A DNA stretch of 22,477 nt from Halovenus sp. Lineage in GTDB: Archaea > Halobacteriota > Halobacteria > Halobacteriales > Haloarculaceae. Below are positions 13,248-21,152 of the stretch, in pieces. The first letter of the stretch is position 1. Every line of letters starts with the position of its first letter. Where the stretch lies: contig PUNZ01000153.1 of assembly GCA_003551945.1 (NCBI GenBank), positions 1-22,477 on the forward strand, written 5' to 3'. The notes below the pieces were generated by a model. The model had not been told where the DNA came from. It did no database searches and worked only from the letters and a program-made list of their open reading frames with translations. Position numbers and translations under genes: made by a program.

Positions 13248-15500
13248 CTACTCTTCTTGTGCATCAACGACAGCCACGCTGGCGAGATTGACGATATCTT
13301 TGACCTCGTCACCACGCTGCAACACGTGCACTGGTTTGTCCATCCCAACCAGCATCGGCCCGATAGCCTCTGCACCGCCGAGACGTTGGAGCAGTTTGTA
13401 CCCAATGTTTCCGGCCTCAAGGTTCGGGAAGACAAGGATATTCGCTGGTCCGTCCAACTCGGCAAACTCGTAGGTTCCCTCAAGGACCTCTTCAACAACG
13501 GCTGTATCTGCTTGCATCTCTCCATCCACCGGGAAGTCGACGTTCGCATCCTCACGAAGTCGTTGGGCAGCCTTTCGGACTTTTTGCGTTCCCTCGTTAT
13601 TAACACTGCCAAAGTCAGAGTATGAGAGCAATGCCGCCCGTGGCTCAACATTGAAGCTTCGAGCCAACTCTGCTGTATGCTCGGTAATCTCCGCCAACAC
13701 ATCCTCATCGGGGTCAACATTCACTGTTGTATCTGCACAGAAGATGACCCGGTTTTTGAACGTCAGCATATACACACCAGCAGCGTAGTTGGCATCATCT
13801 GCTGTGCCGACAATCCGGAGTGGTGGACGAAGCGCTTCAGGGTAATGGTGCATCAACCCAGTCAGCATGGCATCCGCATCGCCCATTTCAACCATGACGC
13901 TTCCGAGATAGTTCCCGTCTCGAATCAGTTCATCAGCCTCGCGTCGGGTAACTCCTGCACGCTTACGCAGGTCATACAAGCGGTCCGCATAGGGAGCAAG
14001 CGTATCATCATTAGGGTCGACAACCTCTGGTTCGAAGCTCAACCCAAGCTGTTCCATTCGCTTCCAGATGTCATCTCGGTCGCCGATGAGAATCGGATGG
14101 GCGATGCCCTGGTCAACCAGTTGGTAGGCCGCCCGAATCATCTTCTCATCCGCACCTTCCGCGAGGACAACGCGTTTTGGCTCGCTTTTTGCCTTATTCA
14201 ACACGACACGCATCATCTCGCGTGATTTGCCAAGCCGTGCCTCAAGCTGTTCCGTGTACTCTTCCAAGTCAAGTTCGCGGCGCGCTGCGCCGCTGTCCAT
14301 CGCCGCCTGTGCAACTGCTGGCGCAACTTCGAACAGAACCCGTGGGTCAAGCGGTTTTGGGATGATGTACTCTGGTCCAAACTTAATTGGGTCATCGCCG
14401 TATGCTTTCACCACCGCATCCGGAACATCCTCACGTGCCAGCATCGCCAGTGCTTCAGCAGCAGCGACTTTCATCGCCTCGTTGATTTCGGTCGCACGTG
14501 CATCGAGTGCGCCGCGGAAAATGAATGGGAATCCAAGCACGTTGTTGACTTGGTTTGGGTAGTCAGAGCGGCCCGTTGCCATAATAACGGTATCATCGCG
14601 TGCAGCAACGGCATCCTCATACGCAATTTCTGGGTCCGGATTTGCCATTGCGAAAATGATTGGGTTATCTGCCATCGAGCGAACCATTTCCTGGTCGACG
14701 ATGCCCCCAATGGAGAGGCCAACAAAGACATCTGCATCTTCAAGCGCCGCTGCGAGGTCGCCTCCTTCAGTGTCGCGTGCGAACTCCGATTTGAACTCGT
14801 TGACATCGCCTGCTTCTGCTCGCTCTTTGGTGATGATACCGCTTGAATCACACATCGTAATGCGGCTAGGGTCAGCGCCAAGCGAAACATAAAATCGTGC
14901 CGTTGCAAGTGCACTTGCCCCAGCACCTGAGAACACAATATCTAACTCATCGATTTCTTTATCGCTGATATCAACCGCATTGAGCAACGCCGCACCGGAG
15001 ATGATTGCCGTTCCGTGTTGGTCATCGTGAAAGACTGGAATCGACATTTCTTCACGCAACGTCTCCTCAATTTCGAAGCACTCGGGTGCTTTAATATCCT
15101 CTAAATTGATACCGCCGAACGTAGGCTCCATCGCACGAATACTCCGAATCATCTCCTTCGGCGAGTCATGGTCTAGTTCGATATCGAACACGTCGATATC
15201 AGCGAAGCGTTTGAACAAAACACCCTTGCCTTCCATGACAGGTTTACAGGCTGCCGGGCCGATATCACCGAGTCCGAGCGTTGCGGACCCATCGGAAACA
15301 ACGCCAACCATATTCCCTTTGGCGGTATATGAATAGGCCTTATCTGGGTCATCCCGAATTTCGCGGCATGGAGCCGCTACACCGGGGGAATAAGCAAGAC
15401 TCAAATCTCGCTGTGTGTTTGTCGGCTTGGTCGTGGAGATTTCTAATTTACCTGGCGGGTCTTCACTGTGATAGTCAAGTGCATCCTCGTCTAGTCCCAT
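13248..15500 (-). CDS. maeB: NAD(P)-dependent malic enzyme, MaeB type with phosphotransacetylase-like domain
   Basis: The enzyme oxidatively decarboxylates malate to pyruvate, feeding gluconeogenesis or acetyl-CoA and NADPH supply. The 750-residue protein has the N-terminal malic domain (AYSYTAKGNMVGVVSDGSAT, DIDVFDIELDHDSPKEMI), the NAD(P) domain with HDDQHGTAIISGAALLNA and the Rossmann loop VFSGAGASALATARF near 190-205, and from about 430 a phosphotransacetylase-like domain (RVVLAEGADEKMIRAAYQLV, GLMHHYPEALRPPLRIVGT). In bacterial MaeB proteins the latter domain is regulatory, responding to acetyl-CoA, and not catalytic. It is divergent from the heme A synthase gene with a 137-base shared control region that includes an AT-rich palindrome. 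Confidence 0.97.
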   Translation of the reverse strand: MGLDEDALDYHSEDPPGKLEISTTKPTNTQRDLSLAYSPGVAAPCREIRDDPDKAYSYTAKGNMVGVVSDGSATLGLGDIGPAACKPVMEGKGVLFKRFADIDVFDIELDHDSPKEMIRSIRAMEPTFGGINLEDIKAPECFEIEETLREEMSIPVFHDDQHGTAIISGAALLNAVDISDKEIDELDIVFSGAGASALATARFYVSLGADPSRITMCDSSGIITKERAEAGDVNEFKSEFARDTEGGDLAAALEDADVFVGLSIGGIVDQEMVRSMADNPIIFAMANPDPEIAYEDAVAARDDTVIMATGRSDYPNQVNNVLGFPFIFRGALDARATEINEAMKVAAAEALAMLAREDVPDAVVKAYGDDPIKFGPEYIIPKPLDPRVLFEVAPAVAQAAMDSGAARRELDLEEYTEQLEARLGKSREMMRVVLNKAKSEPKRVVLAEGADEKMIRAAYQLVDQGIAHPILIGDRDDIWKRMEQLGLSFEPEVVDPNDDTLAPYADRLYDLRKRAGVTRREADELIRDGNYLGSVMVEMGDADAMLTGLMHHYPEALRPPLRIVGTADDANYAAGVYMLTFKNRVIFCADTTVNVDPDEDVLAEITEHTAELARSFNVEPRAALLSYSDFGSVNNEGTQKVRKAAQRLREDANVDFPVDGEMQADTAVVEEVLEGTYEFAELDGPANILVFPNLEAGNIGYKLLQRLGGAEAIGPMLVGMDKPVHVLQRGDEVKDIVNLASVAVVDAQEE

Positions 15501-15549
15501 AACATACCAGACTTACGCATAGACAAAAAACGCATCGGACGATTTGCCA

Positions 15550-15567
15550 GATAAATGATTATTTATC
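15550..15567. promoter_or_regulatory. AT-rich palindrome in maeB/ctaA divergent region
   Basis: GATAAAT (15550-15556), spacer GATT, ATTTATC (15561-15567) is a perfect 7-base dyad. It lies 50-67 bases before the maeB ATG and about 70-88 bases before the ctaA ATG, just upstream of where the maeB promoter should be. It is a candidate operator for a dimeric regulator such as an Lrp- or PadR-type protein, although AT-rich dyads can also arise by chance or serve as TATA elements. Confidence 0.4.
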
Positions 15568-15607
15568 ATCACGAGAGTGTCCCATCCGATGGGAATGAAT
15601 GAGACAG

Positions 15608-15616
15608 TTAAAATAT
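15608..15616 (+). promoter_or_regulatory. TATA-like box for ctaA
   Basis: TTAAAATAT is centred about 26 bases before the ATG at 15638, consistent with leaderless transcription. An in-frame stop 12 bases upstream of that ATG excludes a longer start. Confidence 0.6.
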
Positions 15617-15637
15617 GTACAGACCTGAACGAATGGT

Positions 15638-16093
15638 ATGCGTGTCCCGTTTCGGCACTACCTGGCATTGACGACTGTAAGTACGTTCTTCCTCATCCTC
15701 CTCGGCGTGTACACAGGGAAGATTGGTGCGGGACTTGCCTGTGAAGCGCGGTGGCCACTGTGCGATGGCTGGATGGGGCTATTTCCAGCTAATTGGCCAA
15801 GTTTCGTCGAGTGGTTCCACCGGCTGGTTGCGATGATTGTTGGCTTTATGATTATTGGAGCGGCGCTACTCGCCTGGCGGCAAAATAAAGGGAAACTCAT
15901 TCTCTATCCATTGATAGTAGCAGCGCTGTTGTTGCCGTTCCAAATCATGTTCGGTGCGACGACCGTGCTTGCCTTCTCCGCTGAGGCATCCATGATTCAC
16001 CAGACTGCTGCTCAGCTCATCTTCGGTGCGCTCGTCATCGGTACGACGGTTGCCTACTTGGATGCCCGCTCAGAGGGCGGCCTAACCTCTTAA
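15638..16093 (+). CDS. ctaA: Compact (half-length) heme A synthase, CtaA/COX15 family
   Basis: CtaA oxidises the C8 methyl of heme O to the formyl group of heme A for terminal oxidases. This 151-residue protein has four membrane helices, about half the usual eight-helix enzyme. It keeps the family signature almost residue for residue: cysteine pair C35 and C42 in GLACEARWPLCDG, E58-W-F-H61-R62 (the ExxHR motif) and H121 in MIHQTAAQ, comparable to C35, C42, E57, H60 and H123 of Bacillus CtaA. A compact four-helix form is known from Aeropyrum and would work as a homodimer. No second half and no ctaB is seen nearby. It is convergent with rad50 and divergent from maeB. Confidence 0.9.
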   Translation: MRVPFRHYLALTTVSTFFLILLGVYTGKIGAGLACEARWPLCDGWMGLFPANWPSFVEWFHRLVAMIVGFMIIGAALLAWRQNKGKLILYPLIVAALLLPFQIMFGATTVLAFSAEASMIHQTAAQLIFGALVIGTTVAYLDARSEGGLTS

Positions 16094-16122
16094 ACCGGTT
16101 CAGCCACATTCGTTCAGAATTC

Positions 16123-16139
16123 GCCCAACGCGACTGGGC
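16123..16139 (+). terminator. Short hairpin downstream of ctaA
   Basis: GCCCA-N7-TGGGC lies about 30 bases after the ctaA stop in the 170-base convergent gap with rad50. The stem is only 5 base pairs and no T-run follows, so terminator function is uncertain. The rest of the gap shows nothing recognisable. Confidence 0.2.
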
Positions 16140-16263
16140 TAGTCCGGTTCGTATTCAACTGTCTTCACTCCCCAGCCTACTCGCGAGTTAAACTGTTTGT
16201 AACTTCAGAGCCCATGCAAGAACCAAAATATCAGAGTAAGTGTGACTGCAGACGGATACTCAG

Positions 16264-18978
16264 CTAATCGTCAGATGCGAGCAGTTGCTCGACCTGTGGA
16301 CTGGACTCTATCCGCGAGCGGTTGGTTGTACTATCCTTTTTAACCATCACGAGGTCATCCGCAGCGGCGACGAGTTCGTCATCATGGCTGACAACAAGTA
16401 TCTGTGAAACGCCGAGGTCGTACATGGTGCTGATAAGTTCCAACAGTTGCGTGATATGACCCGCATCGAGAAATACCGTCGGCTCGTCAAGAATAAGCGG
16501 TGGGAGTGGTGCAGTACCCTCGATGCCTTCTGCAAGCAATCGGTAAATCGCACAGCGTAAACTGAGATTGAAGATGGCCCGCTCACCACCCGAAAGCTGC
16601 TCTGGGTCGAGTTGTTCGCCATCTTTTTGGTAGACAGTCAATTGGTATTCCCCATCCAACTTGATTCGGTCGTACGTGTCATTTTCATAGATAAGCGAGA
16701 ACGTTTCGTTCAATAACCGCTCAAGAATCTCGACGTTTTGCTGACGGAGTGTCGCTCGTAACTCGCCATACATCTGTTGGAGCTGTTCGGCCTCCGTGTA
16801 GAGGGAGTCAAGCTCCTCGACCACCGCTTCTATCTCCTCACGACGTGCGTTGAGTGCGTTGAGTTCCTCAATTGCATTCTCCAGTGCACCGCGCTTTCCT
16901 TCGAGGTCGGAGCGTCGTTCGTGTAGCTCCACCAATTTCTCCTCCACTCGTTCGAGATACTCCGTTGCCTCTTTGTGTTTTGCTGTTGCCTGCTCAACCC
17001 GGTCGCTGTCGAACTCCGACTGCAACGTTTCACGTCTCGTGCGCTTTTCTTCAAGGCGCTCTCGTCGCTCATCGTTGAGTTCGGCCTTCTCATCTCGTTG
17101 CTCACGTACTCGCTCAGACCGTTCAAACGCAGATTTCCGCTGGTCAAGGACAGCGTTGAGTCGTTCAAGACGGTCGATGCGTTCACCGAGTTCCGCCTTT
17201 TGTTTGTTACACGTTGCAATTTCTTGCTGGCACGCCGTTGCCTGTTTGCTCGCCTCGGCTGCTTGTTCTCTGTGTGTGTTGGCTTCCGCAGTCGCTTCCG
17301 CCGCTTTGGTTTGCAGCTCCTTCACTCGCGACTGTTTCTCTTCAAGCGTCTGCTCACGCTGTTTCAGCAACTGGGAGATGTTCTGTTGCTCTTGGGTGAG
17401 ACGCTCAATCTCGGATTCTGTTTCGCTGAGTTCACGCGCCTGTTCAAGCTGTGACTCAAGCCGTTCCTCGCGCTCGGTCTGCTCACGCACTGCCGATTGA
17501 AGCTCGGTCAGCTGTTGTTCGTACTCGCTAATTGCATCGACATGAGGTGAATCCGAAACGGGCTGTTTACACTCGGGACACTTCCCGGCGGCCTCCAACG
17601 CTTTGGCTTCTTCTAATTGCGTTCTGGTTGCATCGAGTTCAGCCTCACGCTCAGCCCGACGCTCTCGACAGGCCGAGAGTTTATCGATTGTTTCAGTGCG
17701 GTATGTCTCAGCCTCACCGAATGAAACTGGCGCTCCCTCGAAAGTCTCACGAAGAGTAGTAATCTGGTCGGCCATCTCCGTTGAGGACTCTCGTTTTTCC
17801 GCCACCTCCTCAGTTTGTTTTGAAAGTTCAGTGGCAAGTTCGTCCGCACGCTCCCGCGTTTCAGCCGCCTCTGATTCAAGCGCATCGGCCTGTTCACGAT
17901 GACTCTTTTCGGTACTGTCGTACTCTTGTTTTTCAACACTGAGTGTTCGGATTTGTTCAGTCAGCTCCTGCTGTTTGTCTCTCAACTGCTGTATCTGCTC
18001 GGTAACCTGATTCTTTTTCGCGGCTACCTCCTCAGATACCGACTGGTCACCTGCGCTGACTGGTTCCAACGCTGTTTGTTCCCACAGTTCAGCTTCCCGG
18101 TTGCGAGCGTCGGTGAGCGTTTCCGTGGTTTCGTTCAACTGCGTTACCAGTTGCTCTCTTTCGCGTTCCGTCGCTTCAATGCGCTCTCGCAAGTCCGCGA
18201 TCTCTGCCTCGATTTCCGATAGCTCGGTTCGCTTTTGTTCGTACTCGTTGAGAATCTCTTGGGCCTGTTCTTGGGTCCGTTCGGCGCGCGCTTTGTTAGT
18301 CTCGTATCGCTCAAGCTCTTCATAGAGGTTATCAAGCGATTCTTGGGTAGCGTTCCGTTGCTCGTAAAGATTCTGGGCTTCCTTCTCAGCAATTTGTGCT
18401 TCAAGCTCTGAAAGCGCACCTTGTTGGTCGTCACGTACACGGCCAACGCCAACCCGTGCATCGCTTGCACGCTCTCGGTATGATTCGAGCACCCCCAACT
18501 GGAGCAAATCATCTAGCATATCCTGTCGCTGGCTGGGCGAGGCGTTGATAAGCTTGTTTACCTCACCCTGTCGCACGTATGCACAGTTGACAAACGCATC
18601 TGCATCCATTCTGAGGAGGGTCGTCACCCGTTCTCTCACTGCAGTGGCTCCCTCAGTCATCCCGCCCGGCCCTTCCATGACGCACGATTTGGTCCGAGCG
18701 TTTCCGTCGCGAACAACCACCTCCCGGTGAATATGGTAGTCTTTTCCGTCGTGGGTGAACCAGAGTTCAACAGCCATTTCATCGGCTCCAATGGTCACAA
18801 CCTCATCAAGCGTTTTTTCAAGCGCTTTTGAGCCATAGAGTGCAAAAAAGCTGGCCTCTAACAGTGATGACTTACCGCTGCCATTCAACCCGTGAATAAC
18901 GGTGACGCCAGTTGAGAGGTTCAAGTCTGTTTCGCCGTAGCATTTGAAATTCTGTAACCGAATCCGCTCAAATTTCAT
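16264..18978 (-). CDS. rad50: DNA double-strand break repair ATPase Rad50
   Basis: Rad50 is the SMC-like ATPase of the Mre11-Rad50 complex that tethers and processes DNA ends. The 904-residue protein has the Walker A loop G30-LNGSGKSS, a long heptad-rich coiled coil (about 175-740), a zinc hook CPEC at about residue 466 (GKCPECKQPVSD), the ABC signature LSGGERAIFNLSLRCAIYR near 797, and Walker B LILDEPTVFLD near 832 with the D-loop. It overlaps mre11 by 4 bases (ATGA) and has a GGTGAG ribosome-binding site inside the mre11 end, so the two subunits are translationally coupled. The many glutamate-rich frames antisense to the coiled coil are shadows. Confidence 0.98.
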   Translation of the reverse strand: MKFERIRLQNFKCYGETDLNLSTGVTVIHGLNGSGKSSLLEASFFALYGSKALEKTLDEVVTIGADEMAVELWFTHDGKDYHIHREVVVRDGNARTKSCVMEGPGGMTEGATAVRERVTTLLRMDADAFVNCAYVRQGEVNKLINASPSQRQDMLDDLLQLGVLESYRERASDARVGVGRVRDDQQGALSELEAQIAEKEAQNLYEQRNATQESLDNLYEELERYETNKARAERTQEQAQEILNEYEQKRTELSEIEAEIADLRERIEATEREREQLVTQLNETTETLTDARNREAELWEQTALEPVSAGDQSVSEEVAAKKNQVTEQIQQLRDKQQELTEQIRTLSVEKQEYDSTEKSHREQADALESEAAETRERADELATELSKQTEEVAEKRESSTEMADQITTLRETFEGAPVSFGEAETYRTETIDKLSACRERRAEREAELDATRTQLEEAKALEAAGKCPECKQPVSDSPHVDAISEYEQQLTELQSAVREQTEREERLESQLEQARELSETESEIERLTQEQQNISQLLKQREQTLEEKQSRVKELQTKAAEATAEANTHREQAAEASKQATACQQEIATCNKQKAELGERIDRLERLNAVLDQRKSAFERSERVREQRDEKAELNDERRERLEEKRTRRETLQSEFDSDRVEQATAKHKEATEYLERVEEKLVELHERRSDLEGKRGALENAIEELNALNARREEIEAVVEELDSLYTEAEQLQQMYGELRATLRQQNVEILERLLNETFSLIYENDTYDRIKLDGEYQLTVYQKDGEQLDPEQLSGGERAIFNLSLRCAIYRLLAEGIEGTAPLPPLILDEPTVFLDAGHITQLLELISTMYDLGVSQILVVSHDDELVAAADDLVMVKKDSTTNRSRIESSPQVEQLLASDD

Positions 18979-20204
18979 TGATACTCACCCATCGAACGCT
19001 GACCATCTGTTTGTGCTTCAGTTGTATCGGCTGCACTACCGTCAGCCACAGTTGCAGTATCACTACACTCCGCCTCTGTAGTGCGGTCATTCGTTGTCAA
19101 CTCACCAGCTTGGACGAGTTCAGCAACACGACGTTCGGTAACATCGGCAACGTTTGCATCTGCGACTTTACTTGCACGGATAGTTTCATCAAGTTCATGC
19201 GCTGCTTCGCTCAGCCCAAGGTCCTGAATCCGCTCTTGGACCGCCTGGTCAGGGTCAGCAAAGGAGACCGAGACCTCCTGTTCGTCAGAAAGTTCGCGTC
19301 TATCGTTTACACGTGTAACAAGCGCGCCGCGTTCGTCTGCAAATGATTCAATGTCGGCCGCCATGACTGAATCACCCTCTCCATCGAGCGAAATGATAAC
19401 CACCGAGTCTTCGATAGCGTGTTCTGCGATGCGTTCGAGAACGCGTTCAGTTCCCTCCGCTGGTCCAAGTTCGATATCAATAAATTCGAACGGCCGCGTC
19501 TCAAGTCCGCGACGTCGGATATCAACTGTCCCCTCGTCCGTGGTGATAAGATTATACCCCCGAGGGTCTCGTTCGCTTGCGCTCGCGCGCTCAGTCGACC
19601 CACAGTAGGTGAGCCAGGCATCATGTGGCTCAGAGAGTCGCTTTTTTTTCGGCGTATGGTCATCGCCAAGCAACAGTGCATCAAACCGTACTGGTGATTG
19701 GGCAAGAATCTCTCTGGCATCCCAGTCCCCATGTTCGAACGGTTCAAAGAGCCCATGAGAGACCAGCAACCTGGTCTTGACGTCGGCTTCCTCAAAGTCG
19801 TATGAATAATCCTCACGTTGTGACCGCGGAACGAAATCAAGTCCATAGATGCCAACCTCATCGAGTACAATCGGTTCCGAGCCAAGTCGTGTAGCCAGCC
19901 CCATCTCTTCGAAGAGGTCAAGCCATTGACCCCCCCGTTTTGATTCATGATTGCCAACGATAGCGAGAACTGGAATATCGGCCTCATCAAGGGTTCGGAG
20001 AACCGAAATAGCCCCCATAATATCCGCAAGCGTTGGCTGCCGGTCGTGAAAGAGGTCTCCAGCGTGGACAACTGCGTCAACCCCTAATTCGACAGCATCG
20101 TCAGCAACCTGTTGAAACGCAGCCAGAAAGTCATCCCGTCGTTCGGGGAGGTGATACTGTTGATACCCCAGATGTGTATCACCCGTATGCAGTAACCGTG
20201 TCAT
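18975..20204 (-). CDS. mre11: DNA double-strand break repair nuclease Mre11
   Basis: Mre11 is the Mn-dependent nuclease partner of Rad50. The 409-residue protein shows the phosphoesterase motifs HTGDTHLGYQ (D9, H11), VVHAGDLFHDRQP (D50), IVGNHESKRGG (N85, H86) and LLVSHGLF (H150). The last motif reads LLLG-D181-D-H183 where most archaeal Mre11 proteins have GHxH, so one metal-ligand histidine is replaced by aspartate. The capping domain contains TYCGSTERASASERDPRGYN. The C-terminal quarter is an acidic Rad50-binding tail. A TATA-like CTTTACCG at 20227-20234 is 27 bases before the ATG. It forms an operon with rad50. Confidence 0.97.
   Translation of the reverse strand: MTRLLHTGDTHLGYQQYHLPERRDDFLAAFQQVADDAVELGVDAVVHAGDLFHDRQPTLADIMGAISVLRTLDEADIPVLAIVGNHESKRGGQWLDLFEEMGLATRLGSEPIVLDEVGIYGLDFVPRSQREDYSYDFEEADVKTRLLVSHGLFEPFEHGDWDAREILAQSPVRFDALLLGDDHTPKKKRLSEPHDAWLTYCGSTERASASERDPRGYNLITTDEGTVDIRRRGLETRPFEFIDIELGPAEGTERVLERIAEHAIEDSVVIISLDGEGDSVMAADIESFADERGALVTRVNDRRELSDEQEVSVSFADPDQAVQERIQDLGLSEAAHELDETIRASKVADANVADVTERRVAELVQAGELTTNDRTTEAECSDTATVADGSAADTTEAQTDGQRSMGEYQ
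18984..18989 (-). promoter_or_regulatory. Shine-Dalgarno for rad50 inside mre11
   Basis: Minus-strand GGTGAG ends 5 bases before the rad50 ATG at 18978 and lies within the last mre11 codons. With the ATGA overlap it indicates coupled translation. Confidence 0.6.
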
Positions 20205-20226
20205 TGCACAGCGCTACGGCGCCATT

Positions 20227-20234
20227 CGGTAAAG
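20227..20234 (-). promoter_or_regulatory. TATA-like box for mre11-rad50
   Basis: Minus-strand CTTTACCG is centred about 27 bases before the mre11 ATG at 20204, at leaderless spacing. The match to a TATA consensus is weak. Confidence 0.4.
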
Positions 20235-20286
20235 GCGTTCGGAGAGTGCGGTGAAAGTGGAATCCGCTCACAAATCAACCAATGCG

Positions 20287-20718
20287 TTAGTATTCAAACT
20301 CAGTCTCAATCTTGGCTGCGTTCTCCGTCATGACGACGGCTGCCTGGCTGTATTGCATCACTTTTTGCATATCACCATCAAGGTCAAACGTTCCATCCAT
20401 CATCCCCTCAACTGGGTCGACCTCCCCGTCGATAAGCTGTTTCCAACTCTCATAATCACCGCGGAACGCAAACCCCCAGTCTTCGCCATCCGGGTCATCG
20501 GTGACGTAAGCATCGTGACATTCGCCATCTTTGACGCCGACAAAGAGATATATTGATTCTCCATCGTACGTCCCGTCCGGTCGAATTTCGAAAATGAAAT
20601 CCCCATTAAAGCCAATCCCCCACCCTTCGCCTGCTTCGGAGTAGGCATCTGACTCGTTCAGTTTCTTCTGATACTCCGCAATCCATTTGTCGGCTTCACT
20701 GGGCAGTTTCAGTGCCAT
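20287..20718 (-). CDS. SCP2 sterol-carrier-like domain protein
   Basis: The 143-residue acidic protein matches the SCP2 lipid-binding fold pattern: an N-terminal helix (LPSEADKWIAEYQKKLNES), a beta sheet with GWGIGFNGDFIFEIRPDG and ESIYLFVGVKDGE, then the DYESWKQLIDGEVDPVEGMM segment with FDLDGDMQKVMQYSQAAVV, equivalent to the W..L..GE..P..A...G....GD motif of the family. Haloarchaea lack sterols as major lipids, so the ligand is probably another hydrophobic molecule such as an acyl-CoA or isoprenoid. It stands alone, 82 bases downstream of the mre11 start. An AT-rich TTTATTTAAAAG at about 20770-20781 may be its promoter. Confidence 0.85.
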   Translation of the reverse strand: MALKLPSEADKWIAEYQKKLNESDAYSEAGEGWGIGFNGDFIFEIRPDGTYDGESIYLFVGVKDGECHDAYVTDDPDGEDWGFAFRGDYESWKQLIDGEVDPVEGMMDGTFDLDGDMQKVMQYSQAAVVMTENAAKIETEFEY

Positions 20719-20787
20719 ACCCGGTCTGACAGCACCAAACCGCTTACCGCTTGTCCCGGCTACATATGGTCTTTTAAATAAAAGCCG

Positions 20788-20976
20788 CTATGAACCGCCT
20801 GACCAGTCCATCCGACAGTCTTCGTCACAAAAGTGTGCAGTCTGTACCGCGTCGTCTTCTATCCACGTAATCACCCGATGGTTCGGTGAATTAGTGAGCA
20901 CTTCGTGACACGTTTCACACACGGGCGCATCCTCCGGAGAAATATTTTCGTTGAGATCTGAGGTAGGGTCTACCAT
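20788..20976 (-). CDS. Small haloarchaeal zinc protein (DUF7576-like)
   Basis: From ATG at 20976 the product is 62 residues, beginning MVDPTSDLNENISPEDAP, with a treble-clef-like zinc site CETC ... CDEDC near the C-terminus (VCETCHEVLT and HFCDEDCRMDWS). Its form recalls MYM/TRASH-type zinc knuckles seen in many small haloarchaeal proteins. A longer start at 20991 adds five residues, but the TATA-like element at 21001-21009 is 29 bases before 20976 and only 14 before 20991, favouring the shorter form. A palindrome overlaps the start. Function is unknown. Confidence 0.82.
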   Translation of the reverse strand: MVDPTSDLNENISPEDAPVCETCHEVLTNSPNHRVITWIEDDAVQTAHFCDEDCRMDWSGGS

Positions 20977-20991
20977 GTCTATCGAAGACAT
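20975..20991. promoter_or_regulatory. Palindrome overlapping the start of the small zinc protein gene
   Basis: ATGTCT (20975-20980), spacer ATCGA, AGACAT (20986-20991) is a perfect 6-base dyad positioned between the TATA-like box and the likely transcription and translation start at 20976. That is the classic place for an archaeal repressor to block polymerase, but one arm of each half also contains a possible start codon, so part of the symmetry could be coincidental. Confidence 0.35.
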
Positions 20992-21000
20992 AGCGATGAT

Positions 21001-21009
21001 GGTATTTAA
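21001..21009 (-). promoter_or_regulatory. TATA-like box for the small zinc protein gene
   Basis: Minus-strand GTTAAATACC region is centred about 29 bases before the ATG at 20976 and supports that start codon. Confidence 0.55.
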
Positions 21010-21123
21010 CTTCGTAGATTGATTGTAGTCACCAGCTACTGGCAGTTGATGGGCGGTGTTGGCAAATAACTAACCAGTATGTGGGACCCATCCTTCAAGC
21101 GAAATCCAGGACTGATAGCTATG

Positions 21124-21130
21124 AATTTAC
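21124..21130 (+). promoter_or_regulatory. TATA-like box for thiL
   Basis: AATTTAC is centred about 26 bases before the ATG at 21153, supporting that start and a leaderless thiL transcript. Confidence 0.45.
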
Positions 21131-21152
21131 GGCCGGAACGAAAAGAAGGGGT

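Noticed and set aside
16094..16263. Second half of heme A synthase downstream of the compact ctaA
   Set aside because: All frames in this gap are short or closed and no ExxHR or paired histidine motif is encoded.
16850..17500. Plus-strand frame of 216 residues antisense to rad50
   Set aside because: Low-complexity serine and arginine composition mirrors the coiled coil of Rad50; no start signal or family resemblance.
16800..18400. Apparent repeats of CTC/GAG-rich sequence
   Set aside because: They follow the heptad coding of the Rad50 coiled coil and are not a DNA repeat or CRISPR array.
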